Under the pieces are notes generated by a model, which did not search any database, was not told the origin of the DNA, and worked only from the letters and a program-made list of their open reading frames with translations. The translations under genes were made by a program, and so were the position numbers. Below, one piece after another: positions 19,570-30,472 of a stretch of 64,000 bases of DNA. The DNA comes from Craspedostauros australis (Eukaryota; Bacillariophyta; Bacillariophyceae; Mastogloiales; Achnanthaceae): the NCBI GenBank assembly GCA_026770025.1, contig JAMXDE010000006.1:310001-374000 (forward strand). The letters run 5' to 3'. Numbering within the stretch: position 1 is the stretch's first letter; the number at the start of each line of letters is the position of its first letter.

Positions 19570-21216
19570 CTTGTTGATCGATTGGATTGATGTTCGATTG
19601 AGGTAGATTGATTTGTGAGTTGTTTGGCGTTGTGCGGCGTGCGGTGTGCTTGTGGAGGGCAGTGATGTGGAGAGGATGGTACTATCCTCCGGTGATGTTT
19701 CAAGAGTTGTTCGGTTAGCGTGAATGTGTGACGGATGAGCTGATGGGTGGATTGACTAGTTGACCGATTGACTGGTTGACCGATTGAGAACTGATGTAAG
19801 TGCGTACTTGTCTTGTTATTGTCTTGTTGCCTTGTGTAGTGTAGTGTTGTTGTAATTCTGATGCCAATGCAAGAGTGAGACAAACGAACGTCGTTCTTCT
19901 TCTGTCGGGACCTTGTTGTGAATTGTGAGTGGCCCGTTTCTGTTTTTTGTTCTGTTCTGAGTGATGCTCTGTTGTGTGTTGCCAGTTCCGTGCTTCTTGT
20001 TGTGTTCGAGAGATGTTGAGGTGAATCGCCTCGCGGTCTTCCTGTTCTTGTTCTGTTGCTGTTGGCAGTATCCACAATTCGCACGTACTCGTGTCACATG
20101 CGGTGATGGCTGCTTCGGTGACAACCAAAAAGGGTAACAGAAACGTGGACGAGCGAAGGTGGTTTTGTGCCAGTCGCTGACCTCACACACCTCCATCACA
20201 CGTGTGACCATTATTTACGCATGATGCTTGTACGAGGACAACGTGGGAGGAAGGGAGAGGGAGAACATCATTTCCTCTTCCTTCCGTCTTTCCTGCATCC
20301 GCTCGCGGCTTTTGCACTTTGCTTCGTTGACACCTCGTGCCATCAGAACAACGCACGTCATCGCGCCGTCCACATCATTGCGGATTTCGCGATGACGTCG
20401 TTGTCGACGCATTAAGTGCGTTGTGTCCACAAGACTTCTGCCTCCCATTCGTGTTCAAGATGACGTGTATCAATCTTGCTCCACGTGTGTCGCACGCACT
20501 TAACGCTGCGACATCACAACGGATGGCCCCTTTGTTGTTCTTGCTCAGTTCGTATTTTTCAATAATCGGAACTGTCAACACCAAAGCACCACACATCATC
20601 CTCGGATGCGTTCCGACAGTTCCTTCTTCTTCTTCTTCTGATGCTCGTTCGTACTCGACGAGGACTCACGCGACACTTGACCTTGTGTGGTGGACAGCGA
20701 CCGGACCATTTGCCATCACCATTGCCATCACCGTTGGCCATCACCGTTGGCCATCACTATTGGCAACACTGTCATGGATTTCAGGTGTCAGCATGGCTAT
20801 TCATCTCGTGGAGAGACGGATGGAGTGAGTGATTGAGTTGAAGCTGTTGAAAGTCTCGAGTGCCTCTTGAATGGGGGACTTTCTTCTTCTGCAATTGACT
20901 TGCACAGCTCGTGGATGCAGGAACAGTGACGACCAAGGGATCTTGAAGAGAGCGCTCGACTATGCTCTCGACAAGGATGATGCACTCATGTGATCACCAT
21001 GGTAGAGTCTGATACGCAATACTCAACAGGTAGAGTACTCTAATTGGGAGACCTCTGTTGGCGCGGCGTGTCTGCTTCTTTGCTACAAGCGTTACTGTTG
21101 TCGCTGTTAAAGTCATGGCTGCCATGATCTGTATACTCATGAGTATCCCTACTCGAACTGCGCGCAAGTACATCCATCTTCGCCCCCAACTCGTTTGGAC
21201 CCGATCATCGTTGTGT
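19570..21216. other. Long intergenic region
   Basis: About 1.6 kb has no convincing gene apart from a possible short spliced frame at 20793-20993. A tandem GGCCATCACCGTT-type repeat lies near 20709-20765. The part next to 19569 is rich in TTG/TGT and is probably 5' leader and promoter of the gene there. A TGACGTCG near-palindrome is at 20393-20400. Confidence 0.45.
20793..20993 (+). CDS. Possible short spliced gene or terminal exons (34 aa)
   Basis: Joining 20793-20824 to 20921-20993 removes a 97-nt GTGAGT...CAG intron (20825-20920) and gives MAIHLVERRM followed by ENSDDQGILKRALDYALDKD, ending ALM. The last exon reads as a charged amphipathic helix. A second acceptor at 20907 (TTGCACAG, better pyrimidine tract) reaches the same downstream frame if an upstream exon in another phase is used. 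This could be the tail of a longer gene whose first exons I cannot place. No family is recognised and it may be chance. Confidence 0.2.
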
Positions 21217-22792
21217 TCATTCGTCGTCTCCTGATGTGTACTTCGACAAACGGGAGATCAGCAGCGAACCCAGCGTCAGCTGCAACGGATGCACGAACAT
21301 GATAGGTGCGCAGTAGGCCGCCAGGTTCGGGTTGCCTTCGAACACCGTGTTGATCAATGGCAGACCAAATGCCAATGTCTTTTGGGAGGCGCAGAACATG
21401 GCTGCCACGACTTCCGACGGTGTGAAGTTGAGGAGTTTGGATGAAAATAATTGAAAGGAGAGCGCCATTGATCCAAGATGAAGCGTCGGCAGCAGCCCCA
21501 GCAACAGCAGCGCGTGATTGGCCGCCAGACCGAGCCCTTTCGTGAAGGTGTTGCAAAATGCATTGTACACGATGCCCAACAATATGAGCTCTTGCAGTCG
21601 CTTGAACTTCTTCGATCGCTTCACGTAAGCATCCTTGATCGGGGTTGTGCGCAATGCTTGTCCGATGGCGACCGGCAACAGCACCTGCCGACAAAGCTTG
21701 CTGATCATGGCCAGCAACGGCAGCTGGATCGATGCCCCGAAGAAGTACAGCAGCAACGCCGGTGTGAGGAAGACGCCTGCCACATTGCTAATGACGGCGT
21801 TGCACAGCGCACTGGCGGTGCTGCCACCGGCCGAGTTGGACAGGATGACGCACATGTTGACTGTCGTCGGGAGGCAGGAAAGGATGAGAAGACCTTCCGC
21901 CAGCGCGGTCGGCATCAGGCGCGGTAGTTGCGTCGTGAACAACCAATGCAACGGCACCCCAATGCAGAATGGCCATGCCAAGAAGGTGATCAATTGCACC
22001 AGCACGTTGAGTTTGACGTTGGAGAATGCCCGTTGGAGTTCGGAGACGTCCATGGAAAGTCCGGAGAGCAAGAAGATCAGCGAGACTCCGAGCTTTCCGA
22101 TCACCAGCTCTGGTCGCAGCACTCCTCCGCTCTTGCCGATCTGTTGCAGGTTCGATTTCGGCGTGCGAGATTTGAAGTTTGAAGTTGTGCCATTGTAGTC
22201 GTTCAGTGTGTGTCGATGATGATGATGATGATGATGACAATGATGATGATTGGGGTGAGCGAAGGTGGGAACATGCCACGATGCTTTGAAAACCCAACGA
22301 TCTGCTTGGTTCCGAGGAATGTAATGCTTCCGAGTATCGGCACAGGTGCACAAAACCGATCTTTCATATTCCTCACAGCAGCACAATCAACTATAGTAGC
22401 GCAGAGCCATGTGCATCAAGCCAACCATTCGATCAACGCACCGAAGGAAAAGCCTTGGCCAATGCCACAGCCACGAACATCCCGCAAAGGAAGAAGTTCT
22501 TGTTGACGAACTGCTTGATCCGTTCCATGAGGGATGGCGGTGTTGCTGCTTGAGCATCTGCGCCACCGTGCAACCTGGTTGCAGCACCTCCTGCGACAAT
22601 CGCACTGTTCTGTGATGGATTTCCATTCGTCTTGCTGGTGCCGATGCGTGTCAGATGCGGATGACGATAATCCAGCCGCGCGACAGCGTTGGTGGGAGCC
22701 GATGGTCGGAATGTGAACGCCGTTGCATCATTGGAGAAGCACATGAATGCAACCGCACCCAGCGATACGAGCTTCAATTTCATCCGAATCAT
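21217..22792 (-). CDS. Plastid SLC10A7/BASS4-like membrane carrier
   Basis: Exons 22792-22442 and 22140-21217 join in phase 0 to 424 aa; the 301-nt intron contains an ATG-rich microsatellite near 22217-22253. The first exon encodes a signal peptide ([19 protein letters not shown]) and a [10 protein letters not shown] junction. It continues through a linker to [19 protein letters not shown], the first membrane span, which the intron separates from [16 protein letters not shown]. The remainder has the SLC10A7 pattern: [33 protein letters not shown] and [16 protein letters not shown]. Plant BASS4 is the plastid member of this group. Animal SLC10A7 affects calcium and glycan homeostasis; the transported solute in plastids is not established. 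The protein should lie in an inner plastid membrane. Confidence 0.88.
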
Positions 22793-23685
22793 GGTTTGGT
22801 GTTGCAGCCTTGGTGATGGTCGATGATCCGGAATGCCTTGAGACCTTGTGAGCTGCGAGCGCGAGTGCGGGTGTTGACAACAACAACAACAACCTCCGGC
22901 ATCGTGAAGTTGTCCCGTCGGCATCACAAGACATGTCGTCTTTGATGTTGTGGTTGTCAGCGTTTACGCTCACGACAAAAACGACGTTGGAATTCGTGAC
23001 TGGGCCTCATTCGGGAATGGTGAAACCGAAACCAGGCGTTTGGGGGGAATGGCGCAAACCGCATGGAATGCATCTGGACCTCTCCGATTTACTCATGACC
23101 GCTGCTCATTGTATCATCCTCGATATAATATGTAATAATTCATAAGAGAAGAGATGGGATGAGACCTTCGAGAAATTTATAACTGATTCAGTGTTGTAGG
23201 ATCGCAAGTGCAGAACGAAATAGCAACAAATCTGAACGACAAACGAGAACAACAGAAGTTCAGCTTGTTTCTGCTGCCTCCTTCTTATTGTGACTGTATT
23301 TATGCATTACAGGTACGCAACAACAGTGAATGGAAGACGATGTGCCTGGACGATCTCCCTGTTCTGGGTCATCCATCTTGAGAGAACGAAAGTGATTCAT
23401 CAGCGTTCATCTGGGATGGTCGAACTGCCATGGTGTTGCATTGATCGCAAGAATCTACTCTCCGTTTCTGTAGACTCGTCTTTGAGTCTGGCGTGTGTCC
23501 GTGTTTCGTTGAGCGCCATGCGTGATCACCAACCAAACGAAATGACACCAACAACCACGATCTTTGTTCGGATGTCGCTCCAGCGATCGCGATCCCAACA
23601 GGAAGATCGCCATCCATCCGATGTCAACGCAAAGCACATGTGATGGCTTCATGTGACCATCGCTCAGCACACGCAAAAGGACACA
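22793..23685. other. Divergent intergenic region between BASS-like carrier and ELP4
   Basis: About 0.9 kb lies between two genes transcribed away from each other, so it must contain both promoters. A CAACAACAAC run is near 22875-22893, and AT-rich DNA (CGATATAATATGTAATAATT) lies near 23122-23141. No coding signal is seen. Confidence 0.5.
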
Positions 23686-25405
23686 ATGCCATCCGCATTC
23701 CGACGCAAAGGCAGCGCCAAGAAGGCATCGGCCGCGACAAGAAACAATGACAATGTGTTGAGCAACGATGAGGCGAGTGCCGTTCGCCGCGGCGGCGCCA
23801 CCCCGAAGCCCATCTCGATGATGGCTGGCGTCAAGCCATGGACGGGTGGCATTCATCTCACGTCGACCGGACTGCGTGATCTAGATGCCATCGCCGGTGG
23901 TGGTCAGCCCTTGGGCACCTGCACGTATCTGCAGCAGGATCGATGGACGCACGATTTGGCGCATTGCCTCGTGCGGTATTGGTGTGCTGAGGTACGACGA
24001 TGATAGCGATGAGGGCAATGATGGCGAGGCTCTTGTGTCTATTCCAGTGTTTCGTGCATCCCTTTCGTTGAGCGCTTGGTGGATGCTCGCTGCTCTGCAA
24101 CAGTATCATATTGCGTCAACTCCATCAACTCACTATTGTGCATGGTACCATCCTCATTGCTTCATCGTGCTGAACCTCTTTCAACAGGCCTTGTCGCATG
24201 GTCAGCATCTGATTGCCCCCATCTTCGAGGAAGCCAGCCCATCATCCAATTCATCTCTGATCACAAGCACTGGTGATAGCGAGGACGACGACGAGAACAT
24301 CCCGCAATCACTGTGGAACGACGCCGCATCCAAACATTCACAGATGGAACTGATCTTGCAATCGCTGCCGCGCAACTTGCACTGGGATAAATGGGACCAA
24401 CGCAGCAAGAAACAGGACCAACAGCAGCAACAATCGCAATCGGTTGCTTCTGTCGGCACCAACCTCTCTTCCCTTCAGATACTTGAAGAGGACGAAGAGG
24501 GCGGTGACGATTTTAACAACGACATCGATGAGAATGAAAGCAAGACCGATGAGGGCCTTTCCATTGCGTGGCAGTACAAGGCATCGGTGCAGAAGCAGCG
24601 GACGGGCGGCATCACGCCATCACCGTCATCCCCTTCCAGCGGTGGCGGATCTAAAAGCGACGTTTTCTGCTTCTCGTACGATCTCTCAGGCCGCCTCCAA
24701 GAGCAGCTGCAATCCGCTGGCAGGTCCAACATTGCACCGACCGACACAATCAAGAAGTGCCTCATCGATGCAACGCTGGACCCAGCGCAGAAGACCATGT
24801 CAGCATTTCGATCGTTGCTAGTGCTACTTCATCAGCATCAGCAGCATCATGGGGACCGGATACTCCGGATCCTCTTCTTCCAACCGAACTTGGACATTCT
24901 GTCGCACGTCTTGCCACTGCTCTTGTCACACATCCGAACCAAATCACTTCCCGTCGTTGTCATGGTCTGCACACCGCCTGCCACAACCAACGGTCAGATG
25001 AAAGCCACGCAGACCCTCCAACGCACTAGCGACCTGGTGTTGTCCACGGAAGGATTTGCATCCCGCAAGGAATATCCTCCTCCGCCCGAATTCCGTCATC
25101 TGCAGGGGCTGCTGTCCATCCACAAGGCCTCCACCGTCACTGCTGCAACGGCATTGGAAAGCGGCCACTTTGCCGACCTCACCATGAGCAAACGCCCAGC
25201 ATCCAATCTCTACGGCCTCAAACGCGATCGACGCAAGCTCAATATCCCACTGTTGCACATCCCACCGGAAGACTACGCGGCAGGCGGCAGCAGCGTCGGA
25301 TCTGGTGTGCGATCTGGTGGTGGCAAACCGGACACCAAAAAGACGTCCAGCGGCGGCGGCATGGGATGCTCATCAAATCTGGAAGGCTCCGCGCTTGATT
25401 TTTGA
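23686..25405 (+). CDS. ELP4: Elongator complex subunit ELP4 (PAXNEB)
   Basis: Exons 23686-23991 and 24188-25405 join in phase 0 to 507 aa. ELP4 forms a RecA-like hexamer with ELP5/ELP6 in Elongator, which is needed for wobble-uridine modification of tRNA. The family start is clear in GIHLTSTGLRDLDAIAGGG followed by GTCTYLQQDRW and the ALSHGQHLIA strand, split by the intron after WCAE. The middle has a long acidic and Gln-rich insert (about 125-200) not found in yeast. Conserved core resumes at FCFSYDLSGRL, with LRILFFQPNLDIL and VVVMVCTPPA, then a C-terminal strand LNIPLLHIPPED. As in other ELP4 proteins, the P-loop position lacks a canonical GKT. The Gly/Ser-rich tail is likely disordered. 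Confidence 0.9.
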
Positions 25406-26262
25406 GCATGTCCCACGGATATTCATCATATCATGGTGCATCCACAGGTATGTTGACAAATTGACGCGGTCGGCATTGGTTGCTTGCTTTTTGCTGTGTC
25501 CCTCGTTGCAAGAGTTTGAACCAATCTTCTGTATTTCACACACAACTTATCTACGAGTTGTTCATGCAAGAACAACAATTGAGGATGATATCAGCCATCA
25601 TTCCACTGGAAGTGCCATAGGCGTTGCCCGAGGCTCCATGCGGCACAGGAAGGATCGGCAAAATGTCGATCCAAGATCGTGCTGCCCCATGAGCTTGTGC
25701 GAAAAAAGCACGTTGGGTGTCAAGGCTTTCCTAGAACGAATCCACGAATATCAACGTTTTAACCCAGCGATACCCTCTCCCATGGGTTGTTGACTGGACC
25801 TGTCTGTTGACACAGTTCCATTGCCATCCATTATCCAATGATGTCATGTCTGCGTTTTTGCCATCAGCGTCCACCTGCTCGTGCTTCCACGTAACGATCC
25901 GCTCACATTTCGGTACTGTCTCTTCGCACTGCTGTCGTCGTTTTCTCTTTCATTTTGCTCATGTGTGCAAAGACACAGACATATGGGTGGCCCAAAGAGC
26001 TGCCGACAGTCACTGTAATGGTTGCCTGAGTTGAGTAGAGTAACACATCCGTAATAGACCATCGCAAATCGTCACACGACTCTAGATTTTCGCGACATGC
26101 AGTTACTCGTACATGCAAGTGGATGATCCAAACGCCGACCCAGTTTCCGTCTCAATGCACCATCCGTGGTCAATTGCGCACATTGTACTCGCATGGTATC
26201 AGTATGAAGTGAGAGTCCTGCTGTTCCTACTTTGCCCATACAAACTATTCGCAATGCTCTGA
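25406..26262. other. Convergent intergenic region
   Basis: This region lies between the stops of ELP4 and the J-like gene. It holds both 3' flanks. I see no gene, repeat array or RNA-like fold; open frames are short and shared by neither strand. Confidence 0.5.
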
Positions 26263-27396
26263 TTATTTGGACCGCAAGTTGCGTGTGACGAAGGACTGCA
26301 CCAGATCTCTGTCCACACCAATGACGGCGCTGTCAATTCCCATCTTCTCGAGCATGGCCTTGGACTCTGCGATGTTGGCCAACTCGATGGGCCCCAAAAA
26401 GCTGTTGCGCGCACGTCCGCCCAACGAGGCGTACCACGATTTGCCTTCCTCGCGCACTCCGGACGACAGCGTCTCGTAGGCCGTCTTGACCTTGCCGAAA
26501 CGCTCCGCAGCCGCGGCACATTCCTCCTCCGTCCCCTCGAACCGATCGCTGTGCAATTCGAATGCCAGCTTGCGATACGCCGACTTGACCTCGGACTTGT
26601 CAGGCGATTCGGACTCGAGACCCAACACCTCACGAGCTTGCGTTTTCGTCATGCAGTCGTCGGAAGCATCGTCGTCGGCCGCACCTTCGATGACGGCGCC
26701 GTAGACGTACTTGTGAAACTCCTCGATCGGCTCGATGCTGTACTGAATATCGTTGCGCGGGATGGTCTTGAAGATGGGCGCGCCTAACGTGGCGACGTGA
26801 TACAGCTCGCGACAGTACGTTGACACGGCGGCCGTTTTGAATGCCGCGCTTTCTTCCAGATCGGTGCGACGTGCCAGGCAGATCTGGGCGATCGGAATCC
26901 AGTCGGACACAGCGGCCTTGCTCGATTTGGCGGCCACGACGTACTCGGAGGCATGGAATTCCCCGATCTCGGTTGGCGTTGCTGTCGCCGTGGTTGTCGC
27001 TGTGTTGCCTACAACCTCCTCATCCCAGATAGATTCGGATGCAGTGGTTTCCTTATCTTCACGCGCGACCTGTTTGGCGAAATCCAGCAGGAGGGTGTCG
27101 TACTTCTTCTCCAACCGGCTGACGGAGGCACCGACATCGAAGGATTGCGCGGATTTGGCGGCGCCTGAGTTGTTGCCAAAGGCCGACGTCGCCTTCTTCT
27201 TGCCCTTCTTCTTCTTCTTTTTGGATGGTGCGGCCGCTGCCATGCCACGTCCTGCGAACAGATTCGATGTGGATTGGCGTGAGGCGGCATTACTGTTGCG
27301 GTTGGCCGTGAAAGCCTCAGTGGAGGACAGCGCCAATGCCCACACCATCAGGATGGCGGGCATTGACGCGACGAATCTGTTCGTTGATGGACTCAT
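26263..27396 (-). CDS. Plastid J-like protein with HSD in place of HPD
   Basis: This 377-residue protein begins with a signal peptide and a TEAFTANRN junction, so plastid import is expected. A Lys-rich stretch (SKKKKKKGKKKA, 58-69) follows, then a helical middle part (DWIPIAQICLARRTDLEE; HKYVYGAVIEGAA). The C-terminal third contains a J-domain-like unit: AREVLGLESESPDKSEVKSA, then YRKLAFELHSDRFEGTEEEC and FGKVKTAYETL. The diagnostic HPD tripeptide that stimulates Hsp70 ATPase reads His282-Ser283-Asp284, so it may be a J-like rather than active J protein. A conserved tail (ESKAMLEKMGIDSAVIGVD) follows. A role at the plastid import motor or in a scaffold is possible but inferred. ATG 27396 starts the signal peptide. 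Confidence 0.75.
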   Translation of the reverse strand: MSPSTNRFVASMPAILMVWALALSSTEAFTANRNSNAASRQSTSNLFAGRGMAAAAPSKKKKKKGKKKATSAFGNNSGAAKSAQSFDVGASVSRLEKKYDTLLLDFAKQVAREDKETTASESIWDEEVVGNTATTTATATPTEIGEFHASEYVVAAKSSKAAVSDWIPIAQICLARRTDLEESAAFKTAAVSTYCRELYHVATLGAPIFKTIPRNDIQYSIEPIEEFHKYVYGAVIEGAADDDASDDCMTKTQAREVLGLESESPDKSEVKSAYRKLAFELHSDRFEGTEEECAAAAERFGKVKTAYETLSSGVREEGKSWYASLGGRARNSFLGPIELANIAESKAMLEKMGIDSAVIGVDRDLVQSFVTRNLRSK

Positions 27397-28325
27397 GATG
27401 TCGTGCGGGTTCTGTGGATTCTGTGGCGTTGAAGGGGGTGGAATAGACACTCGTCAACTTTGGTCAAGGAATGGAAGAACTGCAAACAAGAGAACGAAAG
27501 GTGTTTTCGTTTGTGCCTGTGCCTGTGTCTTGGTCTGTGTTGTGTGCTTGGCTGTGGATGGTGGCGATAAGAGCGCTGCTATTGCTATTGCTGCTGATGG
27601 TTGTAATTGTGGAGCATTGAATCTCTGCTCCTCGGATGCTCTGCAGGTACGCGATCTCTACGAGTATTCCACAGGAGTTCTCACCCATCAACGCTGACGA
27701 TGGTCATCGCCACCACGTCTGCCTCTCCACACATGCCAACAAACAGGAAGGAACCTGAAACGGAAGAACAAACAAAAGACGAAAAGAAAAGTGATGTGCA
27801 AAAAGGAATGGACGATATCGATGTTCCATCACCAACTTGAATCCATCGAGTCGATCGTCGACAACAAGTTTGAGGAGCGCGCGCAACCACAAAATAACGT
27901 CTTCGTCGGAAAAGGTCACACCACATGCAACTCAGCCGTGTGCAAGACCGTTGAACAATCCAAACTCACCGAAAAGGCCAACAAAAAAGGAAGTGGAAGC
28001 AAATTAACACGAATGGGCTCATCTTCGAAATCAATCAACCGTGGCGGCTGTCTTTGTTGCTCTGTGGCAATGATCTGGGAGGTGGTCTCTCTCTTGTGCG
28101 TGGGAGGTGGTTGCACTCTGTTCGGATGCCACAAGCAAGAACAGAAGCAACGGAGCAGTCCCCATTGTCTTGTTTGCATTCGTGATCGTCTTCCGTACGA
28201 GCATACCGGCAACCTCCATCGTTATCTCCATCACTCCGCAGACGCCACTACTGACACCACTGTTGCCAGTATCATTGCTGCTATTCTGAGCAACGGCTTC
28301 CGAGAAACCAAATCCCACAGCCAAG
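27397..28325. other. Divergent intergenic region
   Basis: The genes at 27396 and 28326 are transcribed away from each other, so this should hold both promoters. A frame is open on the plus strand over 27791-28693, but its first part is low-complexity and its 3' half overlaps the glycosyltransferase gene in another frame. I treat it as non-coding. Confidence 0.5.
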
Positions 28326-30353
28326 ATGGCGACAATGCGGCAGATAGGATCATCACAAAAGCCATCGCCTCGTTCGAAATCGAGGCCGTTGTCACCATCG
28401 TCAACGCCTTCTCTGTCGGTATCGACGTCCGCGACTTCGCCTGCTTCGTCTTCGGCATCGTCGCATCACCACTCGCCGTGTTACTCGCCAGTAGGCTCAC
28501 CATCGTCGTCGCCCCACAAGCAATCGCACAGACGACTCACGATGCCGCGTGGAAGCCCGCGCAACCGATCCACGGACACGTGTGCCAGATCCATCAAGCC
28601 GTTCCTCGTCGTCGCGATATTCGCGGTTCTCATCTTTCAGACCGTGTACCGGGCCAACGAAACATGGGGCGATGTGCAGCAGGCGCGATTTGAGGCTGCC
28701 AATATGGTGGCCATCCACAATCGATTGGAGAAAGGGTTCTCGCAGAAGCTGGAGTTGGACGGCGTGGTGCCTTCGATTCAGGGTGATGCGGGTTTGTCGG
28801 CGGTGAATGTTGATGTTGAGGCTGATGTTAATGCTGAGGTCGATCGGTCGAACCCGGTTGAGAATCAAGATATCAACGCGGAACAGGGTGATGTCCAACA
28901 ACTTCCAGCAGAACAGGTTTCAGCAGAGGAAGAAGCAGATTCTGCACAAGATGCTGCAGAACAGAAAGAAGATTCAGACGAGGAGGAGGAGGACTCGGGA
29001 GAACAAGAACAAGACGAAGAAGCTGTCTCTTCCCGAACACAGAACGCCGAGGATGACGAGGAAACGGCGGCGGTGGTGGCCAAATCAGCATCGCAGACGC
29101 GTGCTTCAACTGCAACTTCACCAAATTCAAAGATCAAGCGGGGAACTTACGATAGCTATCAGGCGTCGAACCACCCAGTCATCAATCCTGATAAGTTTGA
29201 GCCAAGCACGGAGGACCCAGTCTACGTTCACTTCTTGGTGGATGGTTCGGCCACAATTCAACCGCATTCGAAGATGATCATGGCTGGTATACGCCGATCG
29301 CAATATATGCAGCTGGCCAGCATCCTGTACGCGCAATGGGGTCATATCAACACGGTCTCTTTGGTTGACAATGCTGATAACAGCAAGGCGCCTTCTGTCC
29401 TGCTCGTCGACTGGTCCAGCATCAAGAGAGATTGCAACGTGCTGGAGCGTGTCATCTCCCAGAATGGCAGTGCCTTCTTGCACATCGTCCTCATGGACTA
29501 CAGCGGCAGCGCCAGCCAAGATACCTGCGCATCCACGAATCCATCGATGCCCCACGACAGAATACGCTTGGCGAAACGCAACATCGTCACGGACCGTTCT
29601 TTCGACGTCGCTGCCGATTGGATCCATGTTGGACATATTGCTCCCAACGCAGGTGCCGAACTCTCCGCAGGACCGACGCTCCAGCTGCCGTACGTCGTCC
29701 GGGACGTCTTTGTCGATGCGGTTCGCAACATGACGCATCATTCCTCCAAGTACGTATCCAAGTCCATACGATCCACCGACGTCGCGTACTTTTGGGACAA
29801 CGGCGATTACTCCCATTACGCCTTCTTCCGCAACGCCGTCGCCAAGCTCATGCGCACACGGCAGCACACGAAGGCCGGAAAGCACCACCTCACCACCTGG
29901 CTGGGCGAGACCAAGGTCGTGCGCGATTTCGAACAAACGGGCAACGTCCAAGAAACGTACGTGCAGCGGCTGCTGAAATCCAAGGTCGTCGTCGTGGCGC
30001 AGCGCGATACGGCCGAAGATCATTTCCGATTGATGGATTCGCTGGCCAGCGGCGCCTTGGTGATGACGGACGTCATGCTCGCCTTGCCAACGGGATTGCA
30101 CAACGGCACCAACATCATCGTCTACGATGGCAAGGCCTCTCTCAAGAGTTTGATTCGTTACTATCTCAATCCCACTCATAGAAAGGAACGGCAACGCATC
30201 GCGAAGAAGGGATGGGAGCTGGCCATGGGGCACCACCGATCGTGGCATCGTCTCGAGGAGCTGCTGTTCGGCAAGCCCTTGACACAAGTGGGGCAGCCGC
30301 ACGCAGATCCGCCGGTGGTTCGCACGGATGTTGATCCGTTTGAAGATGGATAG
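28326..30353 (+). CDS. Type II membrane glycosyltransferase, CgeB-like GT domain
   Basis: This 675-residue protein has a Ser/Pro-rich cytosolic head, one membrane anchor (SIKPFLVVAIFAVLIFQTVY, about 89-108) and a long acidic stem (Glu/Asp/Gln-rich, about 165-260), the layout of a Golgi type II enzyme. The lumenal part begins near VYVHFLVDGSATI. Near the C-terminus, AEDHFRLMDSLASGALVMTD, then LHNGTNIIVYDGKASLKSLI and MGHHRSWHRLEELLF, match the GT-B C-terminal half seen in CgeB/YkvP-like and related GT families, in which the R/H-x-x-E/D-S-L-A-S-G segment binds the nucleotide sugar. Donor and acceptor are unknown. N-glycosylation sequons such as NMTH and NGTN are present. It may instead be an exostosin-type GT47 relative. 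Confidence 0.75.
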   Translation: MATMRQIGSSQKPSPRSKSRPLSPSSTPSLSVSTSATSPASSSASSHHHSPCYSPVGSPSSSPHKQSHRRLTMPRGSPRNRSTDTCARSIKPFLVVAIFAVLIFQTVYRANETWGDVQQARFEAANMVAIHNRLEKGFSQKLELDGVVPSIQGDAGLSAVNVDVEADVNAEVDRSNPVENQDINAEQGDVQQLPAEQVSAEEEADSAQDAAEQKEDSDEEEEDSGEQEQDEEAVSSRTQNAEDDEETAAVVAKSASQTRASTATSPNSKIKRGTYDSYQASNHPVINPDKFEPSTEDPVYVHFLVDGSATIQPHSKMIMAGIRRSQYMQLASILYAQWGHINTVSLVDNADNSKAPSVLLVDWSSIKRDCNVLERVISQNGSAFLHIVLMDYSGSASQDTCASTNPSMPHDRIRLAKRNIVTDRSFDVAADWIHVGHIAPNAGAELSAGPTLQLPYVVRDVFVDAVRNMTHHSSKYVSKSIRSTDVAYFWDNGDYSHYAFFRNAVAKLMRTRQHTKAGKHHLTTWLGETKVVRDFEQTGNVQETYVQRLLKSKVVVVAQRDTAEDHFRLMDSLASGALVMTDVMLALPTGLHNGTNIIVYDGKASLKSLIRYYLNPTHRKERQRIAKKGWELAMGHHRSWHRLEELLFGKPLTQVGQPHADPPVVRTDVDPFEDG

Positions 30354-30472
30354 ATTTGAGTGGCTGTCAATAATCATGCGTAGTGCATTACCATTCTATT
30401 ATATTTGAGTACTCGCACTATGCAAAGATACTGACCAACTTACAAAATGACATGCTCTACTCTTGCATGCGT

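Noticed and set aside
27791-28693. 300-codon plus-strand frame upstream of the glycosyltransferase
   Set aside because: It overlaps the glycosyltransferase start in another frame and its translation is low-complexity without any family match.
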